DNA of 64,000 nucleotides, taken from positions 1-64,000 of the forward strand of contig NZ_JAFFPK010000118.1 of the NCBI RefSeq assembly GCF_017590215.1. The letters are read 5' to 3'. A model generated the notes under the pieces. That model was not told the DNA's origin. It worked only from the letters and a program-made list of their open reading frames with translations, and searched no databases. The translations under genes were made by a program, and so were the position numbers. How positions within the stretch are numbered: position 1 is the stretch's first letter; each line of letters starts with the position of its first letter. The DNA is from Clostridium sp. CCUG 7971. Lineage in GTDB: Bacteria; Bacillota; Clostridia; Peptostreptococcales; Peptostreptococcaceae. Positions 19,192-28,915 of the stretch are shown piece by piece.

Positions 19192-19895
19192 TCAAATTAT
19201 CATATTTTCTTTAAAACTAAAGTATAATCCATCTCCTATTATTATATGGTCAATAACTTCAATACCTATTATTTCTCCACATTTTATAAGCCTTGAAGTA
19301 ATATTTTTATCTTCTTTAGAAGGCTCTACACTTCCCGATGGATGGTTATGCATTAGAATTATTTTATTTGTACTTCTTTTTATCGCTTCTCTAAATACTT
19401 CTCTCGGATGAACCAATGATGAATTTAGAGTTCCTATAGATACATCTATATCCGATATTATTTCATTTTTTGTATTTAAAAGAACTACCTTAAAAACCTC
19501 TTTTTTTGATATCTTAAACTGTCCATATAATACTTATATATATCCCAAGGATTTTTCACCTTGTATGTCTTCGGTTTAACACTTGCAACTCTAATGCCTA
19601 ATTCTAGTGCCGCCTTTATCATGGTTGCCTTAGATAGTCCTATTCCGTCTATTTCACATAATTCTTCTATAGTCATATCTTGTAGATATCTTAATCCTTG
19701 TAAATCCTTACTTATAATATAGTTAGCTAATTCAATAGCATTTTTATGTTTTGTGCCTGTCCTAAGTAAAATTGCTAATAATTCTGCATTGGATAAACTT
19801 TTTTCTCCTTTTGCAAGCATTTTTTCTCTAGGTCTTTCATCAGCTGCCATTTCTTTTACTGTCATTTGTAAATTCAAAGGCATTTTAAGCTTCAT
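19192..19895 (-). pseudogene. radC: radC, broken by a one-base deletion in an A7 run
   Basis: The N-terminal UPF0758/helix-hairpin-helix part (KEMAADERPREKM... LSNAELLAILLRTGT... IDGIGLSKA) ends early at YQKKRFLR. The JAB/MPN-like domain continues in the next frame with VHPREVFREAIKRS, MHNHPSGSVEPSKED and the usual end. The shift is at 19501-19507, where the coding strand has seven A; an eighth gives QKKEVFKVVLLNTKNE, which joins the halves perfectly. The repaired protein would have about 235 residues, normal for RadC. Start choice is uncertain between ATG 19895 and ATG 19883. It overlaps maf slightly. The break may be a sequence error. Confidence 0.85.
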
Positions 19896-20478
19896 CACCC
19901 TCCATAAAAAGATTTATACTAAAATGTTTCTTTAATAAATCACTTAGCCTAGATATGGGAAGTCCTACTATATTAAAGTAATCACCTTGAATTTCTTCAA
20001 CTAATAATGCTCCATATCCCTGAATCCCATAAGCTCCTGCCTTATCTAAAGATTCATTAGTTTGTATATAATCTATTATGTCCTCATGTGATAATTCTTT
20101 AAACTTAACATTACTAACTACATAATCAATTATTTTTTTATCTGCATCTAAATTTATTAGACTTATTCCTGTTATAACTTGATGCCATCTGCCTGATAAT
20201 CTTTCTATCATATCAATTGCATCTTCTTTATCCTTAGGCTTTCCTAATATAGTATTATCTAAAACTACAATAGTATCTGCGCCTATAACTAAGCTATTTT
20301 TATTCTTAGATGCTATATCTATACACTTCTCAAACGCAAGCCTCATAACTGCTTGTGTAGGTGCTTCTTCTTCTAATATAACCTCGTCTATTTCACTTTT
20401 TATTACGTCAAATTTGACCTTTGTATTACCTAGAATTTCCTTCCTTCTAGGAGATGCTGATGCTAAGATTATATTCAT
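19885..20478 (-). CDS. maf: Maf nucleotide pyrophosphatase
   Basis: 197 residues. Maf proteins hydrolyse non-canonical nucleoside triphosphates (dTTP/UTP class or modified pyrimidines) and affect septation. The signature ASASPRRKEIL opens the protein; ADTIVVLD and GKPKDKEDA follow. It is the first gene of maf-radC-mreBCD-mrdA-minCDE and has its own promoter. GAGGTG precedes the ATG. Confidence 0.92.
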   Translation of the reverse strand: MNIILASASPRRKEILGNTKVKFDVIKSEIDEVILEEEAPTQAVMRLAFEKCIDIASKNKNSLVIGADTIVVLDNTILGKPKDKEDAIDMIERLSGRWHQVITGISLINLDADKKIIDYVVSNVKFKELSHEDIIDYIQTNESLDKAGAYGIQGYGALLVEEIQGDYFNIVGLPISRLSDLLKKHFSINLFMEGDEA

Positions 20479-20517
20479 TTATTCACCTCATTTGTTACTT
20501 AGAATTTGTACTTATTT

Positions 20518-20546
20518 AGTCTATCATTATATTGTAAAAAATTCAA
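20518..20546 (-). promoter_or_regulatory. Probable promoter of the maf-mre-min operon
   Basis: TTGAAT (20541-20546) and TAGACT (20518-20523) on the minus strand have a 17-base spacer and lie about 30 bases before the expected leader of maf. The 301-base gap to rnfB holds only this and the rnf terminator. Confidence 0.5.
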
Positions 20547-20738
20547 CACAAATGTCGAACGTTTTTATTACACTATTGTTATTTTTCCGCATTTAATTGC
20601 AGTTTTTTGTAAAGCTTTAATAATTTTGGTTTTATAATTTTAATATACATTTAAAAATATAAATTTAAGTTTAATTCCCAGTATAATCCATATATATTTA
20701 ATTATTGCTCAATTTATATATTTATAATACCTATATAT

Positions 20739-20769
20739 AAAAAAAGGTATGGAAAATCCATACCTTTAT
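20739..20769 (-). terminator. Terminator of the rnf operon
   Basis: The stem AAAGGTATGGA / TCCATACCTTT just beyond the rnfB stop is followed by a T-run on the minus strand. Confidence 0.8.
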
Positions 20770-20779
20770 CTTATCCATA

Positions 20780-21751
20780 TTATATAGTTTTAATAGCCTT
20801 TTTAGGGCATTTTTGAATACATAAATGACATCCTACACACTTATCTTTATCAATTATGTGCTTTTCTTTCAATTCACCGCTTATTGCATCAAATTTACAT
20901 TGTTTCTTACAAATTGTACAACCTATACAAAGAGATTCATCAATTTTTACTTTTTGTCTTTTATTTATATTTCCTTTTATAACTTTTGTTGGGCATTTTT
21001 CAACGCACACCATACAACCCACACATTTATCATAATTTATCTTTGCAATTTTATTTTCAAATTCTATTGCATCAAATTTGCAAGATTTATAGCAAATTCC
21101 ACATCCTATACACCCTACACTACATTTTTCCTTAACAGCCTTACCAAAATCTTTACTATTACATTCAACTACTATATCTTGGTTAAAAGGTTTTATAGAT
21201 ATTACTTTCTTTGGACAGACTTCTATGCACTTTCCACACATAACACATTTTTCTTCATCTATTACAGCTATATTATCTATTATAGTTATAGCATCAAACT
21301 TACATACATCTTTACATGTTCCTAGTCCTAAACATCCAAATTCACAAGACTTAGCACCTGAATTTAAGGTTGCAGCAGCTCTACAATCTGATATTCCTTC
21401 GTATTTGTACTTATCTTTTGAAGTTTTGCAGTTACCTTTACAAATTACTTTTGCAACTTTCTTCTCTGAGACATCTGCACTAATACCCATTATTTCTCCT
21501 ATTTTAGATGTACAATCTGCTCCACCTACTGGGCATCCATTTACAGGAGCATCTCCATTTACTATAGCACTTGCCAAACCTCCGCATCCAGGAAATCCAC
21601 ATCCTCCACAGTTTGCACCTGGAAGAACTGCCATAATTTTTTCTACTCTCTCATCTATTTCTACTGCAAACTTTTTTGAAGCATATGCTAAAATCGCTCC
21701 GAAGGTCAGACCTAAGCCACCTAACACTGCAATTGAACTAATTATAGACAC
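20780..21751 (-). CDS. rnfB: Rnf complex subunit B (polyferredoxin)
   Basis: 323 residues. A membrane anchor is followed by an N-terminal Fe-S domain (GANCGGCGFPGCGG). A long ferredoxin array then carries repeated CxxCxxCxxxC units, for example CVMCGKCIEVCP, CIGCGICYKSC, CVGCMVCVEKCP, CIGCTICKKQC and CVGCHLCIQKCP. It probably takes electrons from reduced ferredoxin. GTG is the likely start, with GGGAGG at normal spacing. Last gene of rnfCDGEAB. Confidence 0.95.
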   Translation of the reverse strand: MSIISSIAVLGGLGLTFGAILAYASKKFAVEIDERVEKIMAVLPGANCGGCGFPGCGGLASAIVNGDAPVNGCPVGGADCTSKIGEIMGISADVSEKKVAKVICKGNCKTSKDKYKYEGISDCRAAATLNSGAKSCEFGCLGLGTCKDVCKFDAITIIDNIAVIDEEKCVMCGKCIEVCPKKVISIKPFNQDIVVECNSKDFGKAVKEKCSVGCIGCGICYKSCKFDAIEFENKIAKINYDKCVGCMVCVEKCPTKVIKGNINKRQKVKIDESLCIGCTICKKQCKFDAISGELKEKHIIDKDKCVGCHLCIQKCPKKAIKTI

Positions 21752-21770
21752 TTACTTCTCCCTCCCCTGT

Positions 21771-22346
21771 TTATAAATTTATAAGGCCTGCAAATCCTAA
21801 AAAAGCCATAGACATTAAACTTGCTGATATTAAAGTTATAGGAAACCCTTTAAACGATTCTGGTATGTCAGATAACTCTAATCTTTCTCTTATTCCAGCA
21901 AATAAAACTATTGCTAATGTAAATCCTACTCCCGCTCCAAATCCATTTACTATAGTTTCCACTAAGCTATAACCTTCTTGAACATTAACTAATGCTATAC
22001 CTAATACTGCGCAGTTTGTAGTTATTAAAGGTAGAAAAACACCTAGTGCTTGATATAGCGATGGACTCATTTTTTGGATTACCATTTCAACAAACTGAAC
22101 TATAGATGCTATTACTAATATAAAAGCTATTGTTTGTAAAAATTCATTCCCTGTCACTTCTAGTAAATTTTGTATAAAGTATGTTATTACTGATGCTAAT
22201 GTTAAAACAAAAGTAACTGCAAATCCCATTCCAACTGCAGTATCTACCTTTTTAGATACTCCTAAGAAAGGACATATTCCCATAAACTGAGACATTATAA
22301 CGTTGTTAACTAAAACTATACTTAAAAATAAAAGTATTAACTTCAT
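21771..22346 (-). CDS. rnfA: Rnf complex subunit A
   Basis: 191-residue membrane protein with about six helices, homologous to RnfE and NqrE. The MSQFMGICPFLGVSK loop contains the conserved cysteine that helps bind the intramembrane Fe-S cluster. It forms part of the ion channel with RnfE. Confidence 0.95.
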   Translation of the reverse strand: MKLILLFLSIVLVNNVIMSQFMGICPFLGVSKKVDTAVGMGFAVTFVLTLASVITYFIQNLLEVTGNEFLQTIAFILVIASIVQFVEMVIQKMSPSLYQALGVFLPLITTNCAVLGIALVNVQEGYSLVETIVNGFGAGVGFTLAIVLFAGIRERLELSDIPESFKGFPITLISASLMSMAFLGFAGLINL

Positions 22347-22358
22347 TTGCTTCCCTCC

Positions 22359-22952
22359 TTATGCTTTTTTATTTTTTATTTTATTAAATCCGGCTAATAA
22401 AAATCCTAATGTTAAAAATGCCCCTGGTGGTAATATAAATAATAATATTGGCTCAAAAGACGCTCCAAATAAGCTAAATCCAAATATACTACCGCTTCCA
22501 AGAATTTCTCTTATTATCCCTAATACTGTAAGAGATAAACTAAATCCAAATCCCATACCTAAACCATCTACTGCTGATTCTAAAGGACCATTCTTTGAAG
22601 CAAAGCTCTCTGCTCTAGCTAATATTAAACAGTTAACAACTATTAAAGGTATAAATAAGCCAAGTGCTTTATCAAGAGCAGGAAGAAAGGCTTTTAAAAG
22701 CATTCCTACAATTGTAACAAAAGTAGCTATAACTACTATAAATGAAGGTATTCTTATTTTATCTGGTATTATTTTTCTCATTAAAGATATTACTATATTA
22801 GAACAAACTAAAACTGCAGTTGTGGAGAGTCCCATGCCTAAGCCATTCATAGCTGATGTTGTTACAGCTAGAGTAGGACACATTCCTATAACTTGAACGA
22901 GTACTGGATTTTCATTTATCAATCCATTTTTAAATACTTTTCCTAACTTCAT
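22359..22952 (-). CDS. rnfE: Rnf complex subunit E
   Basis: 197 residues, about six membrane helices. The IGMCPTLAVTTSA block matches RnfE/NqrD and holds the second cysteine side of the intramembrane cluster. It pairs with RnfA. The start lies 4 bases after the rnfG stop with GGAGGG upstream. Confidence 0.94.
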   Translation of the reverse strand: MKLGKVFKNGLINENPVLVQVIGMCPTLAVTTSAMNGLGMGLSTTAVLVCSNIVISLMRKIIPDKIRIPSFIVVIATFVTIVGMLLKAFLPALDKALGLFIPLIVVNCLILARAESFASKNGPLESAVDGLGMGFGFSLSLTVLGIIREILGSGSIFGFSLFGASFEPILLFILPPGAFLTLGFLLAGFNKIKNKKA

Positions 22953-22955
22953 AGC

Positions 22956-23525
22956 TTATTTTCCCTCCTTATTACTTAGTTCTTCATTAAATAAGTCTAT
23001 TGCAGCATTAACTCCAGACGTTACAGCTTTAGATGATATAGTTGCTCCAGATATTGCAACTATATCTGATTCGCCTGAAGCTTTTCCTTTTACTACATTT
23101 ATTTGATTATCTGTTGATTTATCATTATATTGATTTTTAAATTCTGGTTCTGATGCTTTAGATCCAAGTCCAGGAGTTTCAGAGTTAGTTCCTATATTAA
23201 CACCTGTTATCTTCCCATCTATAGATATACCAACTATAACTTCCATTTCCCCGCCATATCCCTTAGGCTTAGTTTTCATTGTATATCCTACTATATCAGA
23301 TCCATTACTTCCTTCGTATACTTCTTCTACTAATTCACTTTTTAGATTATCTATTAATTTAAATTCTTTTGCACTTTCTAATACTATTTTTCTTGATTCA
23401 TTGTTAGCTTGTATATTTCTATCCTCTATAATTGGGGCTGTAACATCATTAGTTATTCCAAGAGCTAATGCTGCTACTGCACAAATAATAAATAAAGTAA
23501 TTCCTAACTTAACTATATTTTTCAT
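22956..23525 (-). CDS. rnfG: Rnf complex subunit G (covalent FMN)
   Basis: 189 residues. One N-terminal membrane helix precedes an extracytoplasmic FMN-binding domain. SGATISSKAV contains the threonine to which FMN is esterified. Start and rnfD stop share one base (TAATG), showing translational coupling. Confidence 0.95.
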   Translation of the reverse strand: MKNIVKLGITLFIICAVAALALGITNDVTAPIIEDRNIQANNESRKIVLESAKEFKLIDNLKSELVEEVYEGSNGSDIVGYTMKTKPKGYGGEMEVIVGISIDGKITGVNIGTNSETPGLGSKASEPEFKNQYNDKSTDNQINVVKGKASGESDIVAISGATISSKAVTSGVNAAIDLFNEELSNKEGK

Positions 23526-24505
23526 TATTTAGATACCTCCCCAAAGACTCTATTTTTAACATATTTATCTATAAGAGGAGTAATTACATTAACTATTACT
23601 ATTGAGTATGATACTCCTTCGGGGTATCCTCCATATAATCTTATTACAGTTGTTATAAGACCAGCTAGAACTGCATAAATTATCTGCCCTTTTATTGTCA
23701 TAGGAGAAGTAGTATAGTCCGTTAGCATAAAAAATGCTCCTATCATAAAACCTCCTGCAAATAATTGATACATTGCAAATTCAATACTAAATCCACCTAA
23801 TACAAAGGATAATATTAGTACTGTTAATATGTAAAATAGAGGTATTACATAATTTATTATGCCTTTATAAATCAAATAAGCTCCACCTATTATTATAAGT
23901 ATTGCTGATGTCTCTCCAATACATCCTCCTATATTACCTATAATCATATCCGTCAAGTTTGTTCCACTATCATAAAGAGCAGATAAACCTGCTGGACCTT
24001 CTTTTAAAAAACTAAGAGGTGTAGCTGTAGTTATTGCATCTAAATCTGTAGAACCTATCCAGTTAACACCTGTTTTAGTCCATGCAGTCATTGCAACTGG
24101 AAAAGATGCTAATAAGAAAATTCTAGCTGCTAAGGCTGGATTCATAAAGTTATGACCTATTCCTCCAAATACCATTTTAACTACTATTATTGCAAAAGCA
24201 GACCCCATTAAACACATCCACCATGGAAGTGATGCAGGAACATTAAAAGCTAGTAATAAACCTGTAACTACTGCTGAGTAATCTCCTATTGTACTTTCTT
24301 GCTTACTTATTTTTTGATATAAATATTCTGATCCCACTGCGCCAAGTATACAGAAAAACATGACACTTAATGCATTTAATCTGAAAAAGTATAAACCTGC
24401 TAATGCAGCTGGTGTAAGCGCTATTATAACTTGTTTCATTATATACGAGGTATCTTCACTACTTCTCACGTGAGGAGAAGATGATACTATAAACTTATTA
24501 TCCAT
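23525..24505 (-). CDS. rnfD: Rnf complex subunit D (membrane, covalent FMN)
   Basis: 326 residues with many membrane segments. ITTATPLSFLK is the flavinylation site motif of RnfD/NqrB; the first part (SSSPHVRS) is also characteristic. It moves electrons across the membrane to RnfG and RnfC. Confidence 0.95.
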   Translation of the reverse strand: MDNKFIVSSSPHVRSSEDTSYIMKQVIIALTPAALAGLYFFRLNALSVMFFCILGAVGSEYLYQKISKQESTIGDYSAVVTGLLLAFNVPASLPWWMCLMGSAFAIIVVKMVFGGIGHNFMNPALAARIFLLASFPVAMTAWTKTGVNWIGSTDLDAITTATPLSFLKEGPAGLSALYDSGTNLTDMIIGNIGGCIGETSAILIIIGGAYLIYKGIINYVIPLFYILTVLILSFVLGGFSIEFAMYQLFAGGFMIGAFFMLTDYTTSPMTIKGQIIYAVLAGLITTVIRLYGGYPEGVSYSIVIVNVITPLIDKYVKNRVFGEVSK

Positions 24506-24526
24506 AAACTGTCCCCCTAATCTCCA

Positions 24527-25849
24527 TTATTTCCTTTTACTTGCTATTATTTCTCTTTTAGCATTTCTTATTGATTGAAGTAATTGCCTTCTTGCTGGGC
24601 ATACAAATGAACATGATCCACACTCTATACAATCTAGAGCTCTGCACTCGCCAGCTTTTTCAAAATCATTTTTTAGTGAATGTGCACTTATGTAAAGTGG
24701 TTGTAAAAATGCTGGACATACATCCACACATCTTCCACATCTTAAACAATTTTGTTGTTTTGGAGTTTTTGACTCTTCTTCATCTAAACATAATATTCCT
24801 GACGATCCTTTATTTACAGGAATGTTCATTGTATACTGAGCTATCCCCATCATAGGCCCACCCATTATAAATTTGCCTACTTTTTTACCTTCTTTTAATC
24901 CTGCGCATTGTTCTATTATCTCTGATACTAAAGTACCAACTTTGACTACAAGATTTTTAGGTTCTTTTATACAACTTCCTGTTATTGTTGTAATTCTATC
25001 TATTAATGGCAACCCAGTTTGTATTGTCCTTGCAATTTGAGCAGCTGTTGCAACATTATTAACCACTGCACCTGCATCCATAGGTAAGCCACCTGATGGT
25101 ACTTCTCTTCCTGTACAAGCATAAATAAGTTGTTTTTCTGCTCCCTGTGGGTACTTTACTTGAAGTCCTATAATATCAATATCTTCATATTTTTGAGCGG
25201 ATTTTTGCAATATTTCTAATGCATCTGGCTTATTATTTTCTACTGCCACATATCCTTTTTTAACATCTAAGGCTTTCATTAGTACTTTAAGCCCAAATAA
25301 AACATCTTCTGGATTTTCTAACATAAGTCTGTGATCTGCCGTTAAGTATGGTTCGCATTCTGCCCCATTTAGTATTACTGCATCAATTTTTTTATCTGGT
25401 GGTGGTGATATTTTTACATGAGTAGGGAATGTTGCTCCCCCCATACCAACAATTCCTGCCTCTTTTACAATATTTACTATATCTTCTTTTGTTAGGTTTT
25501 CTAGTTCTCCTTTAGGTTTTATACTCTCATGTAACTCTTCCTTGAAATCGTTTTCTATAGCTATACATACACCATGGCCTCCAGGAAGTTCATGCTCTTT
25601 TATTCCTATAACTTTTCCAGATACTGAAGAATGTACATTACAAGAAACAAATCCTTGCTGTTCACCTATCTTTTGCCCCATCTTTACTTGATCTCCTACA
25701 TTTACAATAGCTTTAGCAGGAGCACCTATATGTTGTTGTAGTGGTATATATACGATTTTAGGATTGTCTGCCTTTTGAAGTGGTTTTTGACTTGAATAAT
25801 CCTTTTTTTCTGGAGGATGTGTTCCTCCTTTAAAAGTTAATAATTTCAT
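24527..25849 (-). CDS. rnfC: Rnf complex subunit C (NADH side)
   Basis: 440 residues. It opens with MKLLTFKGGTHPPEKK, contains the flavin/NADH-binding SLBB region (GMGGATFPTHVK) and ends with two ferredoxin motifs (CLRCGRCVDVCP and CIECGSCSFVCP). It is the first gene of rnfCDGEAB, which couples ferredoxin oxidation by NAD to sodium or proton export. GGGGGC precedes the ATG. The upstream 130 bases hold no clear consensus promoter. Confidence 0.95.
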   Translation of the reverse strand: MKLLTFKGGTHPPEKKDYSSQKPLQKADNPKIVYIPLQQHIGAPAKAIVNVGDQVKMGQKIGEQQGFVSCNVHSSVSGKVIGIKEHELPGGHGVCIAIENDFKEELHESIKPKGELENLTKEDIVNIVKEAGIVGMGGATFPTHVKISPPPDKKIDAVILNGAECEPYLTADHRLMLENPEDVLFGLKVLMKALDVKKGYVAVENNKPDALEILQKSAQKYEDIDIIGLQVKYPQGAEKQLIYACTGREVPSGGLPMDAGAVVNNVATAAQIARTIQTGLPLIDRITTITGSCIKEPKNLVVKVGTLVSEIIEQCAGLKEGKKVGKFIMGGPMMGIAQYTMNIPVNKGSSGILCLDEEESKTPKQQNCLRCGRCVDVCPAFLQPLYISAHSLKNDFEKAGECRALDCIECGSCSFVCPARRQLLQSIRNAKREIIASKRK

Positions 25850-25977
25850 TTTTTGCCCCCTTATTATAGATAAAATAAATTTATTCTATTTATATAAGTA
25901 TACTATACATATTGGTAAAACTTAACTATTGTTAAAATTTTATCCATCTTTCAATTATTTCATTTAATTATTTAAAG

Positions 25978-26005
25978 AAAAAAGGCTGTTAAAAAACAAC
26001 CTTTT
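25978..26005 (-). terminator. Terminator after the SPOR-like gene
   Basis: AAAAGGTTGTT pairs with AACAGCCTTTT around a short A/T loop directly after the stop at 26006. Confidence 0.75.
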
Positions 26006-26977
26006 CTAAGCCTTATTTATAGAGTTTATAAATGAGAAATATCCTTGCATAGATGATAAGTATAAACTTTCACTTACATAATAGTTTTGTTCATTAGCAG
26101 CCTTTGATGCCATCGTAATTTTTTCATCCATATCATTTAAATATTTAACTAAATTTTGTTTAAATACATCCATATTTGAATAGTCTATTTTATCAGTTTC
26201 CTTCTTAATATCTTCTATTATTTTCCTTCTACTTGTTAATATATTGTTATACTCTGATAAATCCACTTTTTCTTTATTTGATGCCCAGAATTTAGACTCT
26301 TCTTTAAAATTAGAAATTAAATTATTTAATTGTTTTGATATGTCTTCTACATATGAATATTTATTAGTATATTCTAATGATAACAAAGGAACTTTCATTT
26401 GAGATAAAAATGCATCTGGGAATACTTTTTTAACTTCATCCATATGACTTCGTGTACTTTCTTGATCAAAAAATGCATATGTTTGTACTTTTTTTAACCC
26501 ATCTATTTCTACTACTGAAAACGGTATTTTATTATCAGTTAATTGCTTTTCTATTTTAGGAATATCATTATCATTTTCTACTGAAGCAACTTGAACTGTA
26601 TGTAAATTCCATCCTTCTATAATTGCTAATTTAATATCTTCGCTTACTTCTGATTGACTTTGTTTTTCAACTTTTTCATTTTTATTTTCTACTTCTTTAC
26701 TTTTTTCCTTTTGAATAGCTTCTAATTCTTTAGATATATCACCAGAACTAGTAACTTTAGGCTTTTCAAATTTAAAATTATCTAAACTAAAAGATGGTAT
26801 TTTATCAGTTAGTAATGATACTTTACTACTTAATTTTGTAAATACTTTCATATCTTTAGCTTTTATATATGCATATCCCCCTATCAAACATATACTCATA
26901 CCAATAGCCGCTATTTTAATAACTCTTGTCTTACGTCTTTTATTAAATCCTCTGTATATTGTTCTTCTCTTATTCAT
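26006..26977 (-). CDS. Membrane-anchored SPOR-like domain protein
   Basis: 323 residues. A strongly basic N-terminus (NKRRTIYRGFNKRRKTR) is followed by one membrane helix (about 21-43). A charged linker comes next, then a SPOR-like fold at about 125-205, beginning LHTVQVASVENDNDIPKIEK and including VQTYAFFDQEST. A helical C-terminal half follows. SPOR domains bind denuded glycan at division sites. Clostridia carry several such proteins of unknown detail; the assignment comes from the fold pattern only. Confidence 0.6.
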   Translation of the reverse strand: MNKRRTIYRGFNKRRKTRVIKIAAIGMSICLIGGYAYIKAKDMKVFTKLSSKVSLLTDKIPSFSLDNFKFEKPKVTSSGDISKELEAIQKEKSKEVENKNEKVEKQSQSEVSEDIKLAIIEGWNLHTVQVASVENDNDIPKIEKQLTDNKIPFSVVEIDGLKKVQTYAFFDQESTRSHMDEVKKVFPDAFLSQMKVPLLSLEYTNKYSYVEDISKQLNNLISNFKEESKFWASNKEKVDLSEYNNILTSRRKIIEDIKKETDKIDYSNMDVFKQNLVKYLNDMDEKITMASKAANEQNYYVSESLYLSSMQGYFSFINSINKA

Positions 26978-27049
26978 TAGTTTGTCCCCCCCCTAAAATA
27001 TTCTTAATAATATATATTTTTAAGAATTAGAATTTATGAATAAATATAA

Positions 27050-27088
27050 AAAAAACTACATTAAAATATAATATTCTAATGTAGTTTC
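27050..27088 (-). terminator. Terminator after the NlpC/P60 gene
   Basis: AAACTACATTA / TAATGTAGTTT form an 11-bp stem with a T-run on the minus strand. Confidence 0.8.
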
Positions 27089-27101
27089 ACAGTTTATTTA
27101 A

Positions 27102-28340
27102 TTAAAATCTTCTTACACCTTTAAGTACCTTTGACCAGTATGATGACCCTAGATTATCAATTTTTACTTTCTCTGGTTTATTTGGAGTTCCACTGCAATG
27201 TATAAATTCATTATTTCCAACATATATACCTACATGGTTAACTTCACCATTACCATCAGTATCAAAAGTTACTAAGTCTCCCGGAGCGTAATTTTCTCTA
27301 GAAACAGCTGTTCCGTATCTAGCTTGATCTCTAGATACCCTTGGTATATTTTTTCCTCCTGCTTGCTTATAAACATATTGAGTAAATCCTGAACAGTCAA
27401 AACTATCCGGTCCTTCAGCTCCCCATTTATATTGTTTACCCATCAATCCATATGCAAGATTTACAACAGCACTTTTGTCTATAGAAGATGGAGGTTGTTG
27501 TGTATTATCGTTGTTATTATTGTTATTATTGTTGTTATTATTATTGTTGTTATTGCTATTATTACTTGAATTATCATTTGATGATTCTGTAGTTTCTACT
27601 ATATAGTCACCACTTCCCCATCCTACTATTCCATTTTGTAATTTTATTTTATACCATCCATTACTGGATTTCTCTAGTAAATCAACTATATCTCCATTAT
27701 TAGCATTTCCTATTACTGAATAAGTAGTACCTGCTCCACTTCTTATATTTAGTCTTGGATTAGCCTTTATTTTACCTCTTTTACCTCGAATAGGTGTAGA
27801 AGTTGATGGTTCTTGCGTATTTGTATTCGAATCATTAGATGATTGATTAGTTTCTACTATATAACTACTGCTTCCCCATCCAATTACTCCATTTGACATT
27901 TTTACTTTAAACCACCCATTACTAGATTTTTCTAATAGTTCTACTATCTCTCCATTATTAGCTTTTCCTACTATTGAATAATTAACCCCTGTTCCACTTC
28001 TTATATTTAGTCTTGGACTTGCAGAGATTTTTCCTTTTTTTCCTTGAAGTGATGTATTAGTAGAGCTACTATTAGTTCCTTTAGATATATACTGTCCACT
28101 TGCCCAACCTATTTTACCATTAGGTAACTTAACTTTATGCCATCCATTGCTCGATTCTAATATTTCTATATTTTGATCTTTATAAGCTTTATCAATTATC
28201 GAATTATTTGTACTCGGTCCACTTCTTATATTTAATACACTTGTAGTTATAGTTCCTGCTTCCATCGCGCTTGCTTCTATAGCATTTATAGAAATGGCCA
28301 TAGCGCTTATCCCTAAAGTTGCAACTAACTTTTTAACCAT
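27102..28340 (-). CDS. Secreted NlpC/P60 endopeptidase with three SH3b domains
   Basis: 412 residues from ATG 28340 (GGGGG nine bases upstream). A signal peptide (to about residue 26) is followed by three bacterial SH3 repeats, each with LNIRSG and GWxK/GWG signatures. An Asn/Ser linker with a run of about 15 asparagines follows, then the NlpC/P60 domain. Cys in SFDCSGFTQYVYK and His in VNHVGIYVG form the catalytic core. It cuts stem peptides in the wall, likely for remodelling or separation. The asparagine run (AAC/AAT repeats) is probably variable in length. Confidence 0.92.
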   Translation of the reverse strand: MVKKLVATLGISAMAISINAIEASAMEAGTITTSVLNIRSGPSTNNSIIDKAYKDQNIEILESSNGWHKVKLPNGKIGWASGQYISKGTNSSSTNTSLQGKKGKISASPRLNIRSGTGVNYSIVGKANNGEIVELLEKSSNGWFKVKMSNGVIGWGSSSYIVETNQSSNDSNTNTQEPSTSTPIRGKRGKIKANPRLNIRSGAGTTYSVIGNANNGDIVDLLEKSSNGWYKIKLQNGIVGWGSGDYIVETTESSNDNSSNNSNNNNNNNNNNNNNNNDNTQQPPSSIDKSAVVNLAYGLMGKQYKWGAEGPDSFDCSGFTQYVYKQAGGKNIPRVSRDQARYGTAVSRENYAPGDLVTFDTDGNGEVNHVGIYVGNNEFIHCSGTPNKPEKVKIDNLGSSYWSKVLKGVRRF

Positions 28341-28485
28341 ACTCAAGGTCCCCCTTTATATTATACTTTATATTTTTATTACATTATTATCCATTTTTAT
28401 TGGTATAATTTAATAATAACTCATTTTGTATAATATTGTAAAGGTATGTGACAACATTAAGTAAGGTTTATATAAATACTATCTT

Positions 28486-28857
28486 TTAATACTTTTTAGG
28501 TAATATTTCTATCCAATAATTGTCTGGATCTGCTATAAAGTAAATTCCCATTGCTGTATTTTCATAGCATATACAACCTAACTCTTTATGTAATTTATGA
28601 GCCCCTTCAAAATCATCTACTTCTAAAGCTAAATGGAATTCATTATCTCCTAAATTATATTCTCTATCCCAATCTCTAAGCCAAGTTAGCTCTAGTGTAT
28701 GTGAAGTTACTCCATCTCCTAAATATACTAATATAAAACTTCCATCTTCTGCTTCTTTACGCTTAACTTCCTTTAAATTTAAAGTCTTCTTATAAAACTC
28801 TAAACTTTTATCTAAATCTCTAACATTAAAATTATTATGACAAAAACTAAATTTCAT
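28486..28857 (-). CDS. Glyoxalase I family protein
   Basis: 123 residues with the two vicinal-oxygen-chelate repeats. Metal ligands fit lactoylglutathione lyase: His8 in FCHNNFNVRDLDKS, Glu in HTLELTW, His in EFHLALEVDD and Glu in YWIEILP. It would detoxify methylglyoxal, which the mgsA product makes. It forms a single-gene unit with an AGGAGG site. Confidence 0.82.
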   Translation of the reverse strand: MKFSFCHNNFNVRDLDKSLEFYKKTLNLKEVKRKEAEDGSFILVYLGDGVTSHTLELTWLRDWDREYNLGDNEFHLALEVDDFEGAHKLHKELGCICYENTAMGIYFIADPDNYWIEILPKKY

Positions 28858-28915
28858 TTTTAAATCCTCCTAAAAATATAAATAATTACTAATATTGCTT
28901 TATATTATTTTATAC

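Noticed and set aside
19192-19895. Programmed frameshift in radC
   Set aside because: RadC is normally one continuous frame, no stimulatory structure is seen, and the same A7 pattern in unrelated genes argues for error or slippage rather than programming.
20479-20779. Riboswitch or small RNA before maf
   Set aside because: Only a promoter and the rnf terminator are visible; no conserved aptamer-like structure.
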